Counted from the stretch's first letter, positions 1 to 10,853 are shown. The stretch is 64,000 bases of DNA from Thiomonas intermedia (GCF_002028405.1 NZ_CP020046.1:744001-808000); one strand, 5' to 3'. Made by a program: numbers and translations. The notes: generated from the letters alone by a model not told the origin.

Positions 1-1521
1 GATACCGCCCGCCGCCTGGGCGAGGCCGAGGCCCGCATCTTCAAGGCCCAGCGCGAACTGCTCAAGGACAGCGACCTCATCACCCTGACCTGCCAGATCC
101 TGGTCGAAGGCCACGGCGTGGGCTGGTCGTGGAACAACGCCGTGGAACGCATGGCCTGCAGGCTCGCCGCGCTGGGCAACCCGGTGCTCGCCGGGCGCGC
201 CACCGATCTGCGCGATGTCGGCCGCCGGGTGCTGGCGCAGCTGGAGCCCTCGCTGCAACTCGGCCATCTGCGCGACCTGCCCGAGCAGCCCTGCATCCTC
301 GTCGCCGACGACCTGACGCCCTCCGACACCGCCGCCATCGACATGAGCCGCGTCGTCGGGCTGGCCATCGCCCAGGGCGGCCCGACCTCGCACACCGCCA
401 TTCTCGCCCGCACCCTGGGTCTGCCGGCCCTGGTCGGCGCGGGCGGCGCCCTGCTGGCACTGCAAGGCGGCGCGACCGCCGTGCTCGACGGCGTGGGCGG
501 CAAGCTCTATCTCGACCCCAGCCCGGCCGACCTCGCTTCGGCGCAGGGCTGGATTGCCGCCGAGGCCGGGCGGCGCGCCGCGCAGAAAGCCGAGCGCAGC
601 CAGCCCGCGCGCCTGAAGGACGGCCACACCGTGGCCATAGGCGCCAACGTGAACCTGCCCAGCCAGGTGCCCATGGCGCTGGACGAAGGCGCCGAAGGCG
701 TGGGGCTGATGCGCACCGAATTCCTTTTCCTGGAACGCGGCGAGTCGCCCGACGAACACGCCCAGCTCGCCACTTATCGCGGCATGATCGAGGCACTGGG
801 GCCGCGTCCGCTGATCGTGCGCGCACTCGACATCGGCGGCGACAAGCAGGTGGCCCACCTGCATCTGCCGCAGGAGGCCAACCCCTTTCTCGGCGTGCGC
901 GGCGCCCGGCTGCTGCTGCGCCGCACCGATCTGCTCGAACCGCAATTGCGCGCGCTTTACCGCGCCGCCAGGGACGGTGGCGATCTGTCCATCATGTTCC
1001 CCATGATCACCAGCGTGGAGGAGGTGCTCGCCCTGCGCGCCGTGTGCGAGCGTCTGCGCGTGGAGCTCAACGCCCCGCGGGTTCCGCTGGGCATCATGAT
1101 CGAGGTGCCGGCCGCTGCCCTTCAGGCCGATGCGCTCGCCGCCCATGTGGACTTTTTCTCCATCGGCACCAACGACCTCACCCAGTACGTCCTGGCCATG
1201 GACCGGCAGAACCCCGACCTCGCCCCCCTGGCCGACAGCCTGCACCCCGCCGTGCTCCGCCTCATCCGCACCACGGTGGAAGGCGCGGCGCGGCACGGCC
1301 GCTGGGTCGGCGTCTGCGGTGGCCTGGCGGGCGACCCCTTCGGCGCGGCGCTGCTCACCGGCCTGGGGGTGGATGAACTGTCGATGACGCCCCGCGACAT
1401 TCCCGCCGTGAAAGCCCGACTGCGAAGCAGCACCCTGGCGGAGCTGCGCCTGCTGGCCGAACGCGCGCTGGCCGCATCGTCGGCCCAGGCGGTGCGCGCG
1501 CTGTCGGTGGAGGCCGCATGA
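1..1521 (+). CDS. fruB: Fructose PTS multiphosphoryl transfer protein, enzyme I part (5' end outside window)
   Basis: The frame is open from base 1, so the gene starts outside the window; 506 codons are visible. The visible part is PTS enzyme I, which takes phosphate from phosphoenolpyruvate and passes it through HPr and EIIA to the sugar permease. The phospho-histidine loop reads GGPTSHTAIL, with the His codon at 391-393. Further on are the PEP-binding stretches MRTEFLFL, IGTNDLTQY and VCGGLAGD. Because fruK and fruA follow at once, this is most likely the cytoplasmic EIIA-HPr-EI fusion called FruB or FPr, but the EIIA and HPr parts cannot be seen. The stop overlaps the fruK start (ATGA), so the two are probably translationally coupled. 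A general ptsI is the less likely alternative. Confidence 0.92.
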   Translation, partial: DTARRLGEAEARIFKAQRELLKDSDLITLTCQILVEGHGVGWSWNNAVERMACRLAALGNPVLAGRATDLRDVGRRVLAQLEPSLQLGHLRDLPEQPCILVADDLTPSDTAAIDMSRVVGLAIAQGGPTSHTAILARTLGLPALVGAGGALLALQGGATAVLDGVGGKLYLDPSPADLASAQGWIAAEAGRRAAQKAERSQPARLKDGHTVAIGANVNLPSQVPMALDEGAEGVGLMRTEFLFLERGESPDEHAQLATYRGMIEALGPRPLIVRALDIGGDKQVAHLHLPQEANPFLGVRGARLLLRRTDLLEPQLRALYRAARDGGDLSIMFPMITSVEEVLALRAVCERLRVELNAPRVPLGIMIEVPAAALQADALAAHVDFFSIGTNDLTQYVLAMDRQNPDLAPLADSLHPAVLRLIRTTVEGAARHGRWVGVCGGLAGDPFGAALLTGLGVDELSMTPRDIPAVKARLRSSTLAELRLLAERALAASSAQAVRALSVEAA

Positions 1522-2468
1522 ACACCGCGGCCTCGCCGGTCATCACCGTCACGCTCAACCCTGCGATCGACGAAACCATTTTTCTCGACGCGCTGCATCC
1601 CGGCCAGGTGCATCGCGCCCGCACGGCGCAGTTCGACGCCGGCGGCAAAGGCGTGATGGTGGCGGGTTGTCTGGCCGATTGGGGGCAGGCCGTGACCGCC
1701 ACCGGATTGCTGGGCGAAGGCAATGACGCGGTGTTCAAGGCCCTGTTTGCGGCCAAGGGCATCACCGATGCCTTCAGCCGCCATCCGGGCCTGACCCGCA
1801 CCAATATCAAGCTGGTCGATCCTCACGAGACCACCGACATCAACCTGCCCGGCGCCGAGGCCCCCGCCGCCTTGCTGCAAGCCGTTGAGCACCAGGTGCT
1901 GCACCGCGCCGACGCGCAGAGCCCGGTGGTGCTGGCGGGCAGCCTGCCCGCCGGGTTTCCCGCCGACACCTATGCCGCACTGATCAGCAGGCTCGGCGCG
2001 CGCGGCATGCGCACCGTGCTCGACACCAGCGGCGCGCCGCTGCGCGAGGCGCTGGCCGCTGACAGACGGCCCACGGTGATCAAGCCCAATCGCGCCGAAC
2101 TCGAAGCCTGGGCGGACAAACCCCTGCCCGAAGCGGCCGACATCGTCGCCACCGCCAGGTCGCTGCTGGGCCGAGGTCTCGAACAGGTGGTCGTGTCGAT
2201 GGGAGCCGACGGCGCCCTGTTCATCACCGCCGACGCCACCCTGCATGCCAGCCTTCCCGCGATCCGCCCGGCCAGCACGGTCGGCGCGGGCGACGCCATG
2301 GTGGCCGGCATCGTCGCCGCGCTGTCGGAAGCCGCCGCGCCAGACCGCATGGCCCGGCTGGGTGCCGCCTTCGCCTACAGCAAGCTCGGCCAGATCGGCC
2401 CCAACCTGGGCACGCGCAGCCGTGTCGAGGCCCTCGCAGCACAAGTGCGCGTTCAGGCTCTGGACTGA
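1518..2468 (+). CDS. fruK: 1-phosphofructokinase
   Basis: This 316-residue PfkB-family kinase phosphorylates fructose 1-phosphate, the product of the PTS permease, to fructose 1,6-bisphosphate. The N-terminus (ITVTLNPAIDETI) is typical of the FruK/LacC branch. The glycine-rich substrate segment GGKGVMVAG lies near residue 45, and the PfkB C-terminal signature STVGAGDAMVAGIV holds the catalytic Asp in GAGD. Length matches the family. It begins inside the stop of the EI gene with a 4-bp overlap and lies 33 bp before fruA, so the three genes form one operon. Fructose operons of this type are usually controlled by FruR/Cra; no regulator gene is visible here and it may lie upstream of the window. 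Confidence 0.95.
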   Translation: MNTAASPVITVTLNPAIDETIFLDALHPGQVHRARTAQFDAGGKGVMVAGCLADWGQAVTATGLLGEGNDAVFKALFAAKGITDAFSRHPGLTRTNIKLVDPHETTDINLPGAEAPAALLQAVEHQVLHRADAQSPVVLAGSLPAGFPADTYAALISRLGARGMRTVLDTSGAPLREALAADRRPTVIKPNRAELEAWADKPLPEAADIVATARSLLGRGLEQVVVSMGADGALFITADATLHASLPAIRPASTVGAGDAMVAGIVAALSEAAAPDRMARLGAAFAYSKLGQIGPNLGTRSRVEALAAQVRVQALD

Positions 2469-2501
2469 CGCCAACCGATCACAACAACACAGGAGACCCG
2501 C

Positions 2502-4232
2502 ATGCCATCGCTATTCGCCACCATCGCGGCCGACGAGCGCACCGTTGCCGGTGTGCTCGCCGCCGAGGCTTTGCGCCAGGCTGCCGCAAAGCGACATCAA
2601 ACCCTCGAAATCGAGGTCCGTACCACCGAGGGCGTGCTCAACCCCTTGTCGCGCAGCCAGACGGCCGCTGGAGGCCTCTGGCTGGCCATCGGGGAGACCG
2701 ATGCCCACGACCCGCGCATGGCAGGCCTGCACCGCGTCGGCGCCACGCTGGACGAGGTGCTGGCCAACGCCGACGCGGTGTTGAGCCGCGCCCTGCAGCC
2801 GCCATCCACCGCGACGCCCGCAGCACCGGCGCAGGCCAAGACGGCGGCCGCGCGCATCGTGGCCATCACCTCCTGTCCTACCGGCATCGCCCACACCTTC
2901 ATGGCCGCCGAAGCCATCGAGCAGGCCGGCAAGGCGCTGGGCCATGTCGTGAAGGTCGAGACCCAGGGCTCGGTGGGTTCGCAGAACACGCTCAGCGACG
3001 ACGACATCGCGCAGGCCGACGTGGTGCTGATCGCCGCGGACCGGCAGGTCGATCTGTCGCGCTTCGGCGGCAAGCGTGTGTTGCAGACCAGCACCAAGCC
3101 CGCGATCCACGACGGCCAGGCCCTGATCAGGCGCGCGCTGACCGAGGCGCAGGTATTGAACCCTGCAGGCAGCAGCGGCTTAGACCCTTCGGCCAAGCGC
3201 GAAAAGGCCGCCGTGCTGCGGGCCGGGCCTTACAAACACCTGATGACCGGCGTGTCGTTCATGCTGCCCTTCATCACGGCCGGCGGCCTGCTCATCGCCC
3301 TGTCGTTCGCGCTGGGCGGCATCTATGTGTTCAAGCCCGAACATGCGGGCACGCTGGGCTACGAGCTGTTCCAGATCGGCGCCAAGGCGGCGTTCGCGCT
3401 CATCGTGCCGGCGCTGTCGGGCTACATCGCCTACTCGATTGCCGACCGCCCAGGCATTGCGCCCGGCATGATCGGCGGCATGATCGCGTCGTCCATCGGC
3501 GCGGGCTTTCTGGGCGGCATCGTCTCGGGCTTTATCGCGGGCTATGGCACCGACTGGTTCAACCGGCATCTCAAGCTCAACCGGCATGTCGAGGGGCTCA
3601 AGCCCGTGCTCATCCTGCCCTTGCTGGGCACCCTGCTGACCGGTCTGCTGATGATCTACGTGGTCGGCACGCCGGTGGCGCAGGCACTGGCCTTCCTCAC
3701 CGACTGGCTCAAGAGCATGCAGGGCGCCAGCGCCATCCTGCTCGGCCTGCTGCTGGGCGCGATGATGGCCTTCGACATGGGAGGCCCGGTGAACAAGGCG
3801 GCCTACACCTTCGCCACGGGCCTGCTCGCCAGCCAGATCTTCACCCCCATGGCCGCGGTGATGGCCGCGGGCATGACGCCGCCTCTGGCCGTGGCCCTGG
3901 CGACGCGGCTGTTCCCCAGCCGTTTCACCGTGGATGAACGCGAGGCCTGGGGTGCCACCGGCCTGCTCGGCCTTTCGTTCATCACCGAAGGGGCCATTCC
4001 CTACGCGGCGCGAGACCCGCTGCGCGTCATCCCGGCCAATATGATCGGCTCGGCCATTGCCGGGGCGATCTCGATGGTGGCCGCCGTGCAGTTGCGGGTG
4101 CCGCACGGCGGCGTGTTCGTCCTGCCCATTCCGAATGCCGTCTCGCATCTGGGCATGTACGTGCTGGCCCTGGTCGTGGGCACCGCGGTCAGCGCCGTGC
4201 TGCTGGGTCTGCTCAAGAAGAAAGTGAGCTGA
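2502..4232 (+). CDS. fruA: PTS fructose permease EIIB'-EIIB-EIIC
   Basis: This 576-residue inner-membrane permease imports fructose and phosphorylates it at position 1. Residues 1 to about 100 are a degenerate EIIB-like domain (EIIB') with no cysteine. A linker rich in Ala and Pro follows, then the active EIIB domain with the phosphocysteine motif [19 protein letters not shown] near residue 125. The EIIC part starts near residue 240 ([19 protein letters not shown]), is strongly hydrophobic, and contains GAIPYAA- and [13 protein letters not shown]-like signatures of fructose EIIC. The start has an AGGAG ribosome site 8 bases upstream. It is the last gene of the fructose operon and is followed by a hairpin. 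Confidence 0.95.
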   Translation: MPSLFATIAADERTVAGVLAAEALRQAAAKRHQTLEIEVRTTEGVLNPLSRSQTAAGGLWLAIGETDAHDPRMAGLHRVGATLDEVLANADAVLSRALQPPSTATPAAPAQAKTAAARIVAITSCPTGIAHTFMAAEAIEQAGKALGHVVKVETQGSVGSQNTLSDDDIAQADVVLIAADRQVDLSRFGGKRVLQTSTKPAIHDGQALIRRALTEAQVLNPAGSSGLDPSAKREKAAVLRAGPYKHLMTGVSFMLPFITAGGLLIALSFALGGIYVFKPEHAGTLGYELFQIGAKAAFALIVPALSGYIAYSIADRPGIAPGMIGGMIASSIGAGFLGGIVSGFIAGYGTDWFNRHLKLNRHVEGLKPVLILPLLGTLLTGLLMIYVVGTPVAQALAFLTDWLKSMQGASAILLGLLLGAMMAFDMGGPVNKAAYTFATGLLASQIFTPMAAVMAAGMTPPLAVALATRLFPSRFTVDEREAWGATGLLGLSFITEGAIPYAARDPLRVIPANMIGSAIAGAISMVAAVQLRVPHGGVFVLPIPNAVSHLGMYVLALVVGTAVSAVLLGLLKKKVS

Positions 4233-4240
4233 ACGCACGA

Positions 4241-4265
4241 CGCAGGCCGCCGGGTGCGGCCTGCG
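4241..4265. terminator. Hairpin between convergent fruA and permease genes
   Basis: A perfect 10-bp inverted repeat (CGCAGGCCGC / GCGGCCTGCG) with a 5-base loop lies between two convergent genes. There is no clear T-tract on either strand, so it may act as a bidirectional transcription barrier or mRNA 3'-end stabiliser rather than a classic intrinsic terminator. Confidence 0.6.
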
Positions 4266-4281
4266 CCAGGGCCGCTTCGCC

Positions 4282-5919
4282 TCAGCCTCGCGTCCGGCCG
4301 GTCAGTGCGATCATCTCGCGCGCTTCTTCCGGCTCGGGCAGCCCGCTGGCCACGGCCAGCGCCATGATGGCGATGCTGATGATGACCACCACGACCATGC
4401 CCTGATAGAACGTCAGCAGGCCCGTGCCGCCGATGAGATCCTTCGGCCCGAGATAGGTCACCAGCCACATGGCGAAGAAATAAGGCGCCAGCCACCAGGC
4501 ACCTCTCCACTGCAGATGGCTCAGCTTGCCGCCATGGGTTGCGGCCTGGTAGAGCGTGAACAGCACGAAGATGATGGCGAGGCCGCCGAACAGGAAGTTG
4601 TCGGTACCGGCGCCCGACCAATAGATGATGAAGTTGGACACGATGAACGCCAGCGGCGCCCACAGCCCGGCGCCCTTGAGGGTGTAGGGGCGCGGATAGG
4701 TGCCCAGCGGCAGGCTGCGCCGCAGCGTCATGAGCGCCACCGGGCCGATACCGTAACCCAGCACCGTGGCCGAGGAGATGAAGGTCACGATCTTCTGCCA
4801 CGACGGAAAAGGCAGGAAGAACAGAATGCCCACGATCCAGGTGATCCACAGCCCGGTGGATGGCGCTCCATGCTTGTTGAGTTTGGCGAACCAGGGCGTG
4901 GACAGGCCGTCCTTGCCGGTGGCGTAGACCACGCGCGCGGTGGTGCCGCCGTACACCAGCCCGGTGCCCGCCGGGGACACCACCGCGTCGATATAGAGCA
5001 GGATGGCCAGCCAGCTCATGCCCAAAATCACCGCCAGCCCGGCGAACGGACCCGACACCCCGGTGAAGTGCAGCTTGTCCCAGCCCTGCGCGATGTCGGC
5101 CGGGCTCACCGCGCCGATCAGCGCCACCTCCAGCCCGATGAAGATCGCCGCGGCGATGAGCACCGAGCCGATGATGGCGATCGGCACGTCGCGCTGCGGA
5201 TTGGTGGCCTCACCCGACAGCTCGATGGCCTGGCGGAAACCCAGATAGCTGAACACGATGCCCGAGGTTGCGATCGTGGCAATGGTGCCCTGCAGGCCGA
5301 AGGGCGCAAAGCCGTGCGCGGTGAAGTTGCCCGTATGGAAGGACGAGACCATGAGCGCCACGATGGCCAGAACCGGGATGATGAGCTTCCAGATCATCAG
5401 CGTGTTGCCCAGCCGCAGCAGGGCGCGCACGCCCCAGGCGTTGATGAGGATGAACACGCCCAGCAGCACGACACTGATGGCCATGCCTTCGTCGGTGAGC
5501 AGCGAGGTCTTGGCATCGACCAAGCCCGGCAGGTAGTTGTTGGCGTAGGTCACCACGGCCAGCACCTCCGCCGGAGCGACGGTGACATAGCCGAGAAACA
5601 CCACCCAGCTCACGACGGCCGCTGCCAGGTGGCCGTGGCTCAATTTGGGAAAGGTGATGACCGCCCCCATGCCCGGAAACGAACTGGTGAGCTCGGCATT
5701 GACGAAGGCCAGCACCAGAATGGCCGCACCGCCGATGGCCCAGGACAGGGTGCTGGCCGGTCCGGCCTGCGTGGCGGCCGTGAGCGGCGCGAACAGCCAG
5801 CCCGACCCGATGATGGCCGTGAGACTGGCGAACAGCAGGCTCCAGATTCCCGCCGCCTTGCGGATGCTTTTTCCCGGCCTGGAGGCATGTGGGGCCTGAC
5901 CGATCTGAACGCTCGACAT
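4282..5919 (-). CDS. APC superfamily permease (amino acid or related substrate)
   Basis: This 545-residue integral membrane protein has about 12 hydrophobic segments. The first, with the glycine-rich motif IIGSGWLFAP, is typical of the amino acid-polyamine-organocation family, which carries amino acids or organic ions across the inner membrane. A second family stretch, GIVFSYLGFRQAIELSGEA, lies mid-protein. I placed the start at MSSVQIGQ because an AGGAG site sits 9 bases before it; an in-frame extension of 46 codons upstream is basic and does not look like protein. It converges with the fructose operon and diverges from the LOG gene. The substrate cannot be read from the sequence. Confidence 0.85.
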   Translation of the reverse strand: MSSVQIGQAPHASRPGKSIRKAAGIWSLLFASLTAIIGSGWLFAPLTAATQAGPASTLSWAIGGAAILVLAFVNAELTSSFPGMGAVITFPKLSHGHLAAAVVSWVVFLGYVTVAPAEVLAVVTYANNYLPGLVDAKTSLLTDEGMAISVVLLGVFILINAWGVRALLRLGNTLMIWKLIIPVLAIVALMVSSFHTGNFTAHGFAPFGLQGTIATIATSGIVFSYLGFRQAIELSGEATNPQRDVPIAIIGSVLIAAAIFIGLEVALIGAVSPADIAQGWDKLHFTGVSGPFAGLAVILGMSWLAILLYIDAVVSPAGTGLVYGGTTARVVYATGKDGLSTPWFAKLNKHGAPSTGLWITWIVGILFFLPFPSWQKIVTFISSATVLGYGIGPVALMTLRRSLPLGTYPRPYTLKGAGLWAPLAFIVSNFIIYWSGAGTDNFLFGGLAIIFVLFTLYQAATHGGKLSHLQWRGAWWLAPYFFAMWLVTYLGPKDLIGGTGLLTFYQGMVVVVIISIAIMALAVASGLPEPEEAREMIALTGRTRG

Positions 5920-6080
5920 GATGTGTGTCTCCTGTTGATGTTTTGGTAGATGGGTTTTATGCCGAACCTCCGTGCAATGCCGTTTGAAAACGTAACGACC
6001 GCGGCGCCGCGAAACATCTCCTTTCCGATCCGTCCGGCGCTCGCCCTGCGGTGCCACCCTCCATTCGCTATGCTTGAAAC

Positions 6081-7004
6081 ATGAACAAACAACGCCTCTT
6101 GCGCCACAAGCGCAGCCATCTCACCGACCGCAACTTCCCCAGCGCGGGTGAAGATGCCGCGCTCGTGGCCAAAGAACCCTCGCCCTACGATCAGCCGGGC
6201 AGCAGCTACAAGCTGGCGTTCACCGACACCGAGTTCATCTTGCGCGAGGAGATGCGCGCGGTGCGCATGCAGCTCGAACTGCTCAAGCCCGAGCTGATCC
6301 AGACCGAGCACGGCATCGAATCGACCATCGTCATCTTCGGCAGCGCGCGCGTCCTCCCCCGCGACGTGGCGCAGCAGCGTCTGACCGAGGCCATGGCCAG
6401 GGACGACGATGCCGCCGTGGCGCGTGCGCGCATGCAGCTCGACATGTCGCGCTACTACGAGGAGGCGCGGCGCTTCGCCACCATCGTCACCCGCGCCACC
6501 TGCGACGCCGATGCGCCGCTGGTGGTCGTCACCGGAGGCGGGCCGGGCATCATGGAGGCGGGCAACCGCGGCGCGTTCGAAGCCCATGGCAAGAGCGTCG
6601 GCCTGAACATCGTGCTGCAGCACGAGCAGTATCCCAACCCCTACATCACGCCGGAACTGTGCTTCCAGTTCCACTACTTCGCGCTGCGCAAGATGCACTT
6701 CCTCATGCGCTCGGTGGCGCTGGTGTGCTTTCCCGGCGGTTTCGGCACGCTCGACGAGCTGTTCGAGGTGCTCACCCTCACCCAGGCCAGCAAGGTGCGC
6801 CGCCGCCCCATCCTGCTGTTCGGCGAGTCGTTCTGGCGCAAGCTGATCAACTTCGACTTTCTCGTGGAAACCGGCATGATCTCCCCGGAAGACGTGCATC
6901 TGTTTCACTTCGTCGAAACCGCAGAGCAGGCCTGGACGGTGCTGACGCAGGCGTTCGAGCTGGAGTCTCCCCAGGAAGACGCCGGGACCGAGGCGTCAGA
7001 ATGA
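6081..7004 (+). CDS. LOG-family protein (putative nucleotide phosphoribohydrolase)
   Basis: This 307-residue protein has the two family signatures: the nucleotide-binding loop TGGGPGIMEAGNRGA near residue 155 and PGGFGTLDELFE near residue 220. LOG proteins hydrolyse nucleoside 5'-monophosphates (cytokinin riboside forms, AMP) to base and ribose 5-phosphate. The N-terminal 90 residues, rich in charged residues, mark the longer TIGR00730-related branch. The gene ends in an ATGA overlap with the arginase gene, which suggests co-transcription. A possible -10 hexamer (TATGCT) lies only about 10 bases before the ATG, so the leader may be very short. Confidence 0.85.
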   Translation: MNKQRLLRHKRSHLTDRNFPSAGEDAALVAKEPSPYDQPGSSYKLAFTDTEFILREEMRAVRMQLELLKPELIQTEHGIESTIVIFGSARVLPRDVAQQRLTEAMARDDDAAVARARMQLDMSRYYEEARRFATIVTRATCDADAPLVVVTGGGPGIMEAGNRGAFEAHGKSVGLNIVLQHEQYPNPYITPELCFQFHYFALRKMHFLMRSVALVCFPGGFGTLDELFEVLTLTQASKVRRRPILLFGESFWRKLINFDFLVETGMISPEDVHLFHFVETAEQAWTVLTQAFELESPQEDAGTEASE

Positions 7005-7921
7005 CTCCACCCAACCTCGTCCATCTCATTGGCGCGCCAACCGATATCGGCGCCGGCGACCGTGGCGCCTCCATGGGCCCCGAGGCCCTGCGCGTGGCCG
7101 GGATCGACCGAGCCCTGCGCGGCCAGGGCCTGACGGTGCATGACACCGGCAATCTCGTCGGCCCGCAAAATCCGTGGCAGCCTCCGGTCGAAGGCTATCG
7201 GCACCTGCCCGAAGTGATCGCCTGGAATGCCGCGGTGCATCAGGCCGTGGGCGAGGCCTTGCGGGCCGACGCCCTGCCCATTCTGCTGGGCGGCGACCAC
7301 TGTCTGGCCATCGGCTCGCTCAGCGCGGTGGCGCAGCATTGCCGCACAAAGGGCCGCAAGCTGCGCGTGTTGTGGCTCGACGCGCATGCCGACTTCAACA
7401 CGCATACCGTCACCCCCACCGGCAACATCCACGGCATGCCCGTAGCCTGCCTTTGCGGCAACGGTCCGCAGGCCCTGACCACGCTGGGCGGCCCGGCGCC
7501 GCAGCTCCAGCCCAACAGCATCCGCCAGATCGGCATTCGCAGCGTCGACGCCGAGGAGAAGCGGCTGGTCCACCGCGCCGGGCTGGACGTGTTCGACATG
7601 CGCTATATCGACGAATACGGCATGCGCGACGCCATGCGCCGGGCGCTCGAGGGTCTGGACGACGACACCCATCTGCACGTGAGTTTCGATGTCGACTTCC
7701 TCGATCCCGACATCGCACCGGGCGTGGGCACCACGGTACCCGGTGGCCCCACCTACCGCGAAGCGCAGCTCTGCATGGAGATGATCTGCGACACGGGCCG
7801 GCTCGCCTCGCTCGACGTGGTGGAGCTCAATCCCGCCTTCGATGAGCGCAACCGCACCGCGCAGGTCGCCGTCGATCTGATCGAAAGTCTGTTCGGCAAG
7901 TCCACGCTGATGCGCAAGTGA
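7001..7921 (+). CDS. rocF: Arginase
   Basis: This 306-residue ureohydrolase converts arginine to ornithine and urea. All manganese-ligand motifs are present: GGDHCLAIG near residue 100, [11 protein letters not shown] near 125 and [14 protein letters not shown] near 230. [14 protein letters not shown] is the arginase substrate loop, which favours arginase over agmatinase. The start overlaps the stop of the LOG gene. A strong hairpin follows the stop, so the LOG-arginase pair looks like a complete two-gene operon. Confidence 0.93.
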   Translation: MTPPNLVHLIGAPTDIGAGDRGASMGPEALRVAGIDRALRGQGLTVHDTGNLVGPQNPWQPPVEGYRHLPEVIAWNAAVHQAVGEALRADALPILLGGDHCLAIGSLSAVAQHCRTKGRKLRVLWLDAHADFNTHTVTPTGNIHGMPVACLCGNGPQALTTLGGPAPQLQPNSIRQIGIRSVDAEEKRLVHRAGLDVFDMRYIDEYGMRDAMRRALEGLDDDTHLHVSFDVDFLDPDIAPGVGTTVPGGPTYREAQLCMEMICDTGRLASLDVVELNPAFDERNRTAQVAVDLIESLFGKSTLMRK

Positions 7922-7927
7922 GCCAGA

Positions 7928-7971
7928 GCCTGTCACGCTATTTCTGCAGTACAGAAATGGCGTGAACAGGC
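7928..7971 (+). terminator. Long hairpin after arginase gene
   Basis: A long inverted repeat (GCCTGTCACGC...ATTTCTG, loop CAGTA, CAGAAAT...GCGTGAACAGGC) forms about an 18-bp stem with one wobble pair and one bulge. It has no T-tract and probably ends or protects the LOG-arginase transcript. It reaches to within 24 bases of the recQ start, so it also lies in the recQ promoter or leader. Confidence 0.6.
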
Positions 7972-7994
7972 CCTTGCATGGCGGCGCAGCGACA

Positions 7995-9848
7995 ATGGCG
8001 CCCATGCCCTCGAAGTTTCCCACCGCCCTGGACGCTCTGCAGCACGTCTGGGGCTATACCGCGTTCCGCAGTTTGCAGGCCCAGGCCATCGACCATGTGG
8101 TCGCGGGCGGCGACGCCCTGGTGCTCATGCCCACGGGCGGCGGCAAATCGCTGTGTTTCCAGATTCCGTCCCTGCTGCGCAGCGGCGTGGGCATCGTCGT
8201 CTCGCCGCTGATCGCGCTGATGCAGGATCAGGTGGCCGCGCTGCGCGAACTGGGCCTGCGCGCCGCCTTCCTCAACTCCACGCTCGACGCCGCCGAGGCT
8301 AGAGCCGTGCAGCGCGCCGCGCGCGCGGGCGAGCTCGACCTGCTCTACATGGCGCCGGAGCGGCTGCTGAGCGAATCCGGCCTGGCCCTGCTCGACGAGC
8401 TTCGCATCGCCCTGTTCGCCATCGACGAGGCGCACTGCGTCTCGCAATGGGGCCACGATTTCCGCCCAGAGTACGGCCAGCTCTCGATGCTGCGCGAACG
8501 CTGGCCCGACGTGCCTCGCGTGGCCCTGACGGCCACCGCCGACGAGCCCACGCGGCACGAGATCGTGCAGCGTTTGCTGCATGACGGCACCGAGTTCGTC
8601 TCCAGTTTCGACCGCCCCAACATCCGCTACCGCGTGGTGGAAAAGCGCGACGGCCGCGCGCAGCTGCTGCAGTTCATCCGCACCGAGCATCCGTTCGATT
8701 GCGGCGTGGTCTATGCCCTGTCGCGCAACACGGTGGAAGAGGTGGCCGAGATGCTGTCCGGCCACGGGCTGCGCGCCCTGCCCTACCACGCCGGTCTGCC
8801 CGCGGCCACGCGCGCGGCCCATCTGCGGCGCTTTCTCGACGAGGACGGCATCGTCATGGTGGCGACGATTGCCTTCGGCATGGGCATCGACAAGCCCGAC
8901 GTGCGTTTCGTCGCCCACCTCGACATGCCCAAGTCCATCGAGGGCTATTTCCAGGAGACCGGCCGCGCCGGGCGCGACGGTCTGCCCGCCACCGCCTGGA
9001 TGGCCTACGGCCTGCAGGACGTGGTGCAGCAGCGGCGGCTCATCGAACTGTCGGAGGCCGACGATGCCTACAAGCGCCTGTCCACCGCCAAGCTCGACGC
9101 CATGCTCGCCCTCGCCGAGGCCGCCGACTGCCGCCGCGTGCGCCTGCTGGGCTACTTCGGCGAATCCAGCTCGCCCTGCGGCAACTGCGACAACTGCCTG
9201 AATCCGCCGCAACTCATCGACGTCACCGAGTCGGCACAGAAGCTGCTGTCCACCATCTACCGCTGCCGCCAGGCCAGCGGCACCAGCTTTGCGGCGAGCC
9301 ACCTCATCGACGTGCTGCGCGGCAAGCGCACCGAAAAGACCGAGCGCCACAGCCACCACGCGCTGTCCACCTTCGGCATCGGGGCCGACCTGAGCGAGAC
9401 CGACTGGCGCCTGCTGCTGCGCCAGCTCGCCGCGCAGCGCGTCGTCGAGGTGGACGCCGCACATTTCAACGTGCTGCACCTCACCGACGCCAGCCGCGCC
9501 GTGCTCAAGGGCCAGCAGCGCATCCATCTCAAGCACCGCGAGCCCGGCTCGGAACGCCGACGGCGCAGTGCCAGCGGCAGCACCGCCTCGACCGGTACGC
9601 GCCTGACGATGCAAGCCATGTCGAGCGCCGACGCCGAACTGTTCGCCCACCTGCGCAGCTGGCGTGCGGCCACGGCGAAGGACCATGGGGTGCCGGCCTA
9701 TGTGGTCTTTCCCGACGCCACGCTGCAGGCCATCGCGCTGGCGCGCCCCGACAGCCTGGAGGCCCTGCGCAGCATTTCCGGCGTGGGCGACAAGAAGCGC
9801 GACACCTATGGCGCCGCGCTGCTCGAGGTCATTGCCCAGCAGGCTTGA
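7995..9848 (+). CDS. recQ: ATP-dependent DNA helicase RecQ
   Basis: This is a 617-residue SF2 helicase that unwinds DNA 3' to 5' in recombination and fork repair. The order is: motif 0/I ([23 protein letters not shown]), DEAH-type motif II ([19 protein letters not shown]), motif VI ([10 protein letters not shown]), the zinc site ([11 protein letters not shown]...CGNCDNC), a winged-helix part and a C-terminal HRDC domain ([20 protein letters not shown]). Length fits bacterial RecQ. I took the ATG at 7995; the ATG at 8004 is equally possible. An upstream GTG at 7962 lies inside the hairpin and is unlikely. The 3' end overlaps the convergent TerC gene by 20 bp. Confidence 0.94.
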   Translation: MAPMPSKFPTALDALQHVWGYTAFRSLQAQAIDHVVAGGDALVLMPTGGGKSLCFQIPSLLRSGVGIVVSPLIALMQDQVAALRELGLRAAFLNSTLDAAEARAVQRAARAGELDLLYMAPERLLSESGLALLDELRIALFAIDEAHCVSQWGHDFRPEYGQLSMLRERWPDVPRVALTATADEPTRHEIVQRLLHDGTEFVSSFDRPNIRYRVVEKRDGRAQLLQFIRTEHPFDCGVVYALSRNTVEEVAEMLSGHGLRALPYHAGLPAATRAAHLRRFLDEDGIVMVATIAFGMGIDKPDVRFVAHLDMPKSIEGYFQETGRAGRDGLPATAWMAYGLQDVVQQRRLIELSEADDAYKRLSTAKLDAMLALAEAADCRRVRLLGYFGESSSPCGNCDNCLNPPQLIDVTESAQKLLSTIYRCRQASGTSFAASHLIDVLRGKRTEKTERHSHHALSTFGIGADLSETDWRLLLRQLAAQRVVEVDAAHFNVLHLTDASRAVLKGQQRIHLKHREPGSERRRRSASGSTASTGTRLTMQAMSSADAELFAHLRSWRAATAKDHGVPAYVVFPDATLQAIALARPDSLEALRSISGVGDKKRDTYGAALLEVIAQQA

Positions 9849-10809
9849 TTACCACCGCGCCGCGCGTCTTCCACAGCGAGAACAGCACACCTGCGGCCAG
9901 CAGACCGAAGGTCACCGCCAGGCTGATCGCCGACGGGATCTTGCCCACCAGCTCGGCCGCGATGATCTTGCCGCCGATGAACACCAGCACCAGCGCCAGC
10001 GCGTACTTCAGATAGGCGAAGCGGTGCAAGATGGCCGCCAGCGCAAAGTACAGCGCACGCAGGCCCAGGATGGCGAAGATATTGCTCGTGTAGACCACGA
10101 AGGGGTCGGCCGTCACCGCGAAGACGGCGGGCACGCTGTCCACGGCAAACACCAGATCGGCCAGTTCCACGGTGACCAGCGCCATGAACAAGGGCGTGGC
10201 AAGGCGGCGCATGCGCCCATGTCCATCGGGCCGCTTCACCCAGAAGGCGTTGCCATGCAGTTGCTCCGACACCGGCACCACGCGGCGAATCAGGCGCAGC
10301 ACCGGGTTGCGCATCGGATCGGGCGCATGATCGGCCGCCCACAGCATCTTCACGCCGGTGTAGATGAGGAAGGCGGCGAACAGGTAGAGAATCCAGTGGA
10401 ACTCCTGGACCAGCGTGGCGCCGGCGCCGATGAGCAGCGCCCGCATCACGATCACGCCCAGAATGCCCCAGAACAGCACCCGGTGCTGGTACTGGCGCGG
10501 CACGGCGAAGGCCGCAAAGACCAGCGAGATCACGAACACATTGTCCAGCGACAGGCTCTTCTCGACGGCGTAGGCGGTGAAGTAATCCATGCCCTGCTGC
10601 GGCCCCACCTGCCACCACAGCCAGCCGCCGAACACCAGGGCGACCGCGATATAGCCCGCCGAAAGCCACAGACTTTCCGTCACGCTGATCTCGCCACCGT
10701 CGCGGTGCAACACCCCGAGATCGAGCGCAAGCAGAGTGACGACCACGCCGCCAAACACCAGCCAGAGCCAGACGGCGTGACCTAGAAAAGGGAGCTGCAA
10801 GATATCCAT
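9829..10809 (-). CDS. TerC/Alx family membrane protein
   Basis: This 326-residue multipass membrane protein (about 9 segments) has the TerC hallmarks: [11 protein letters not shown] near the N-terminus, SLSLDNVFV in the first half, and the matching [19 protein letters not shown] in the second half with paired Asp residues in the membrane. Alx/TerC proteins are linked to manganese export and alkaline or metal stress. The ATG at 10809 is preferred to the in-frame TTG two codons upstream. No complete yybP-ykoY manganese riboswitch is apparent in the short gap upstream, which is taken up by the terminator of the gene before it. Confidence 0.88.
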   Translation of the reverse strand: MDILQLPFLGHAVWLWLVFGGVVVTLLALDLGVLHRDGGEISVTESLWLSAGYIAVALVFGGWLWWQVGPQQGMDYFTAYAVEKSLSLDNVFVISLVFAAFAVPRQYQHRVLFWGILGVIVMRALLIGAGATLVQEFHWILYLFAAFLIYTGVKMLWAADHAPDPMRNPVLRLIRRVVPVSEQLHGNAFWVKRPDGHGRMRRLATPLFMALVTVELADLVFAVDSVPAVFAVTADPFVVYTSNIFAILGLRALYFALAAILHRFAYLKYALALVLVFIGGKIIAAELVGKIPSAISLAVTFGLLAAGVLFSLWKTRGAVVIKPAGQ

Positions 10810-10829
10810 GATCAAGAACGAAAAAACCT

Positions 10830-10853
10830 AAAAAAAAGGGGGCCTCGCCCCCC
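10830..10853 (-). terminator. Intrinsic terminator of the zinc-ribbon gene
   Basis: On the minus strand a GGGGGC/GCCCCC stem with a 3-base loop is followed by eight T residues. It ends the transcript of the zinc-ribbon gene (and perhaps the Bax-inhibitor gene) before TerC. Confidence 0.85.

Noticed and set aside
7962-7994. GTG start for recQ giving 11 more residues
   Set aside because: It lies within the long hairpin after the arginase gene and the added residues do not match RecQ.
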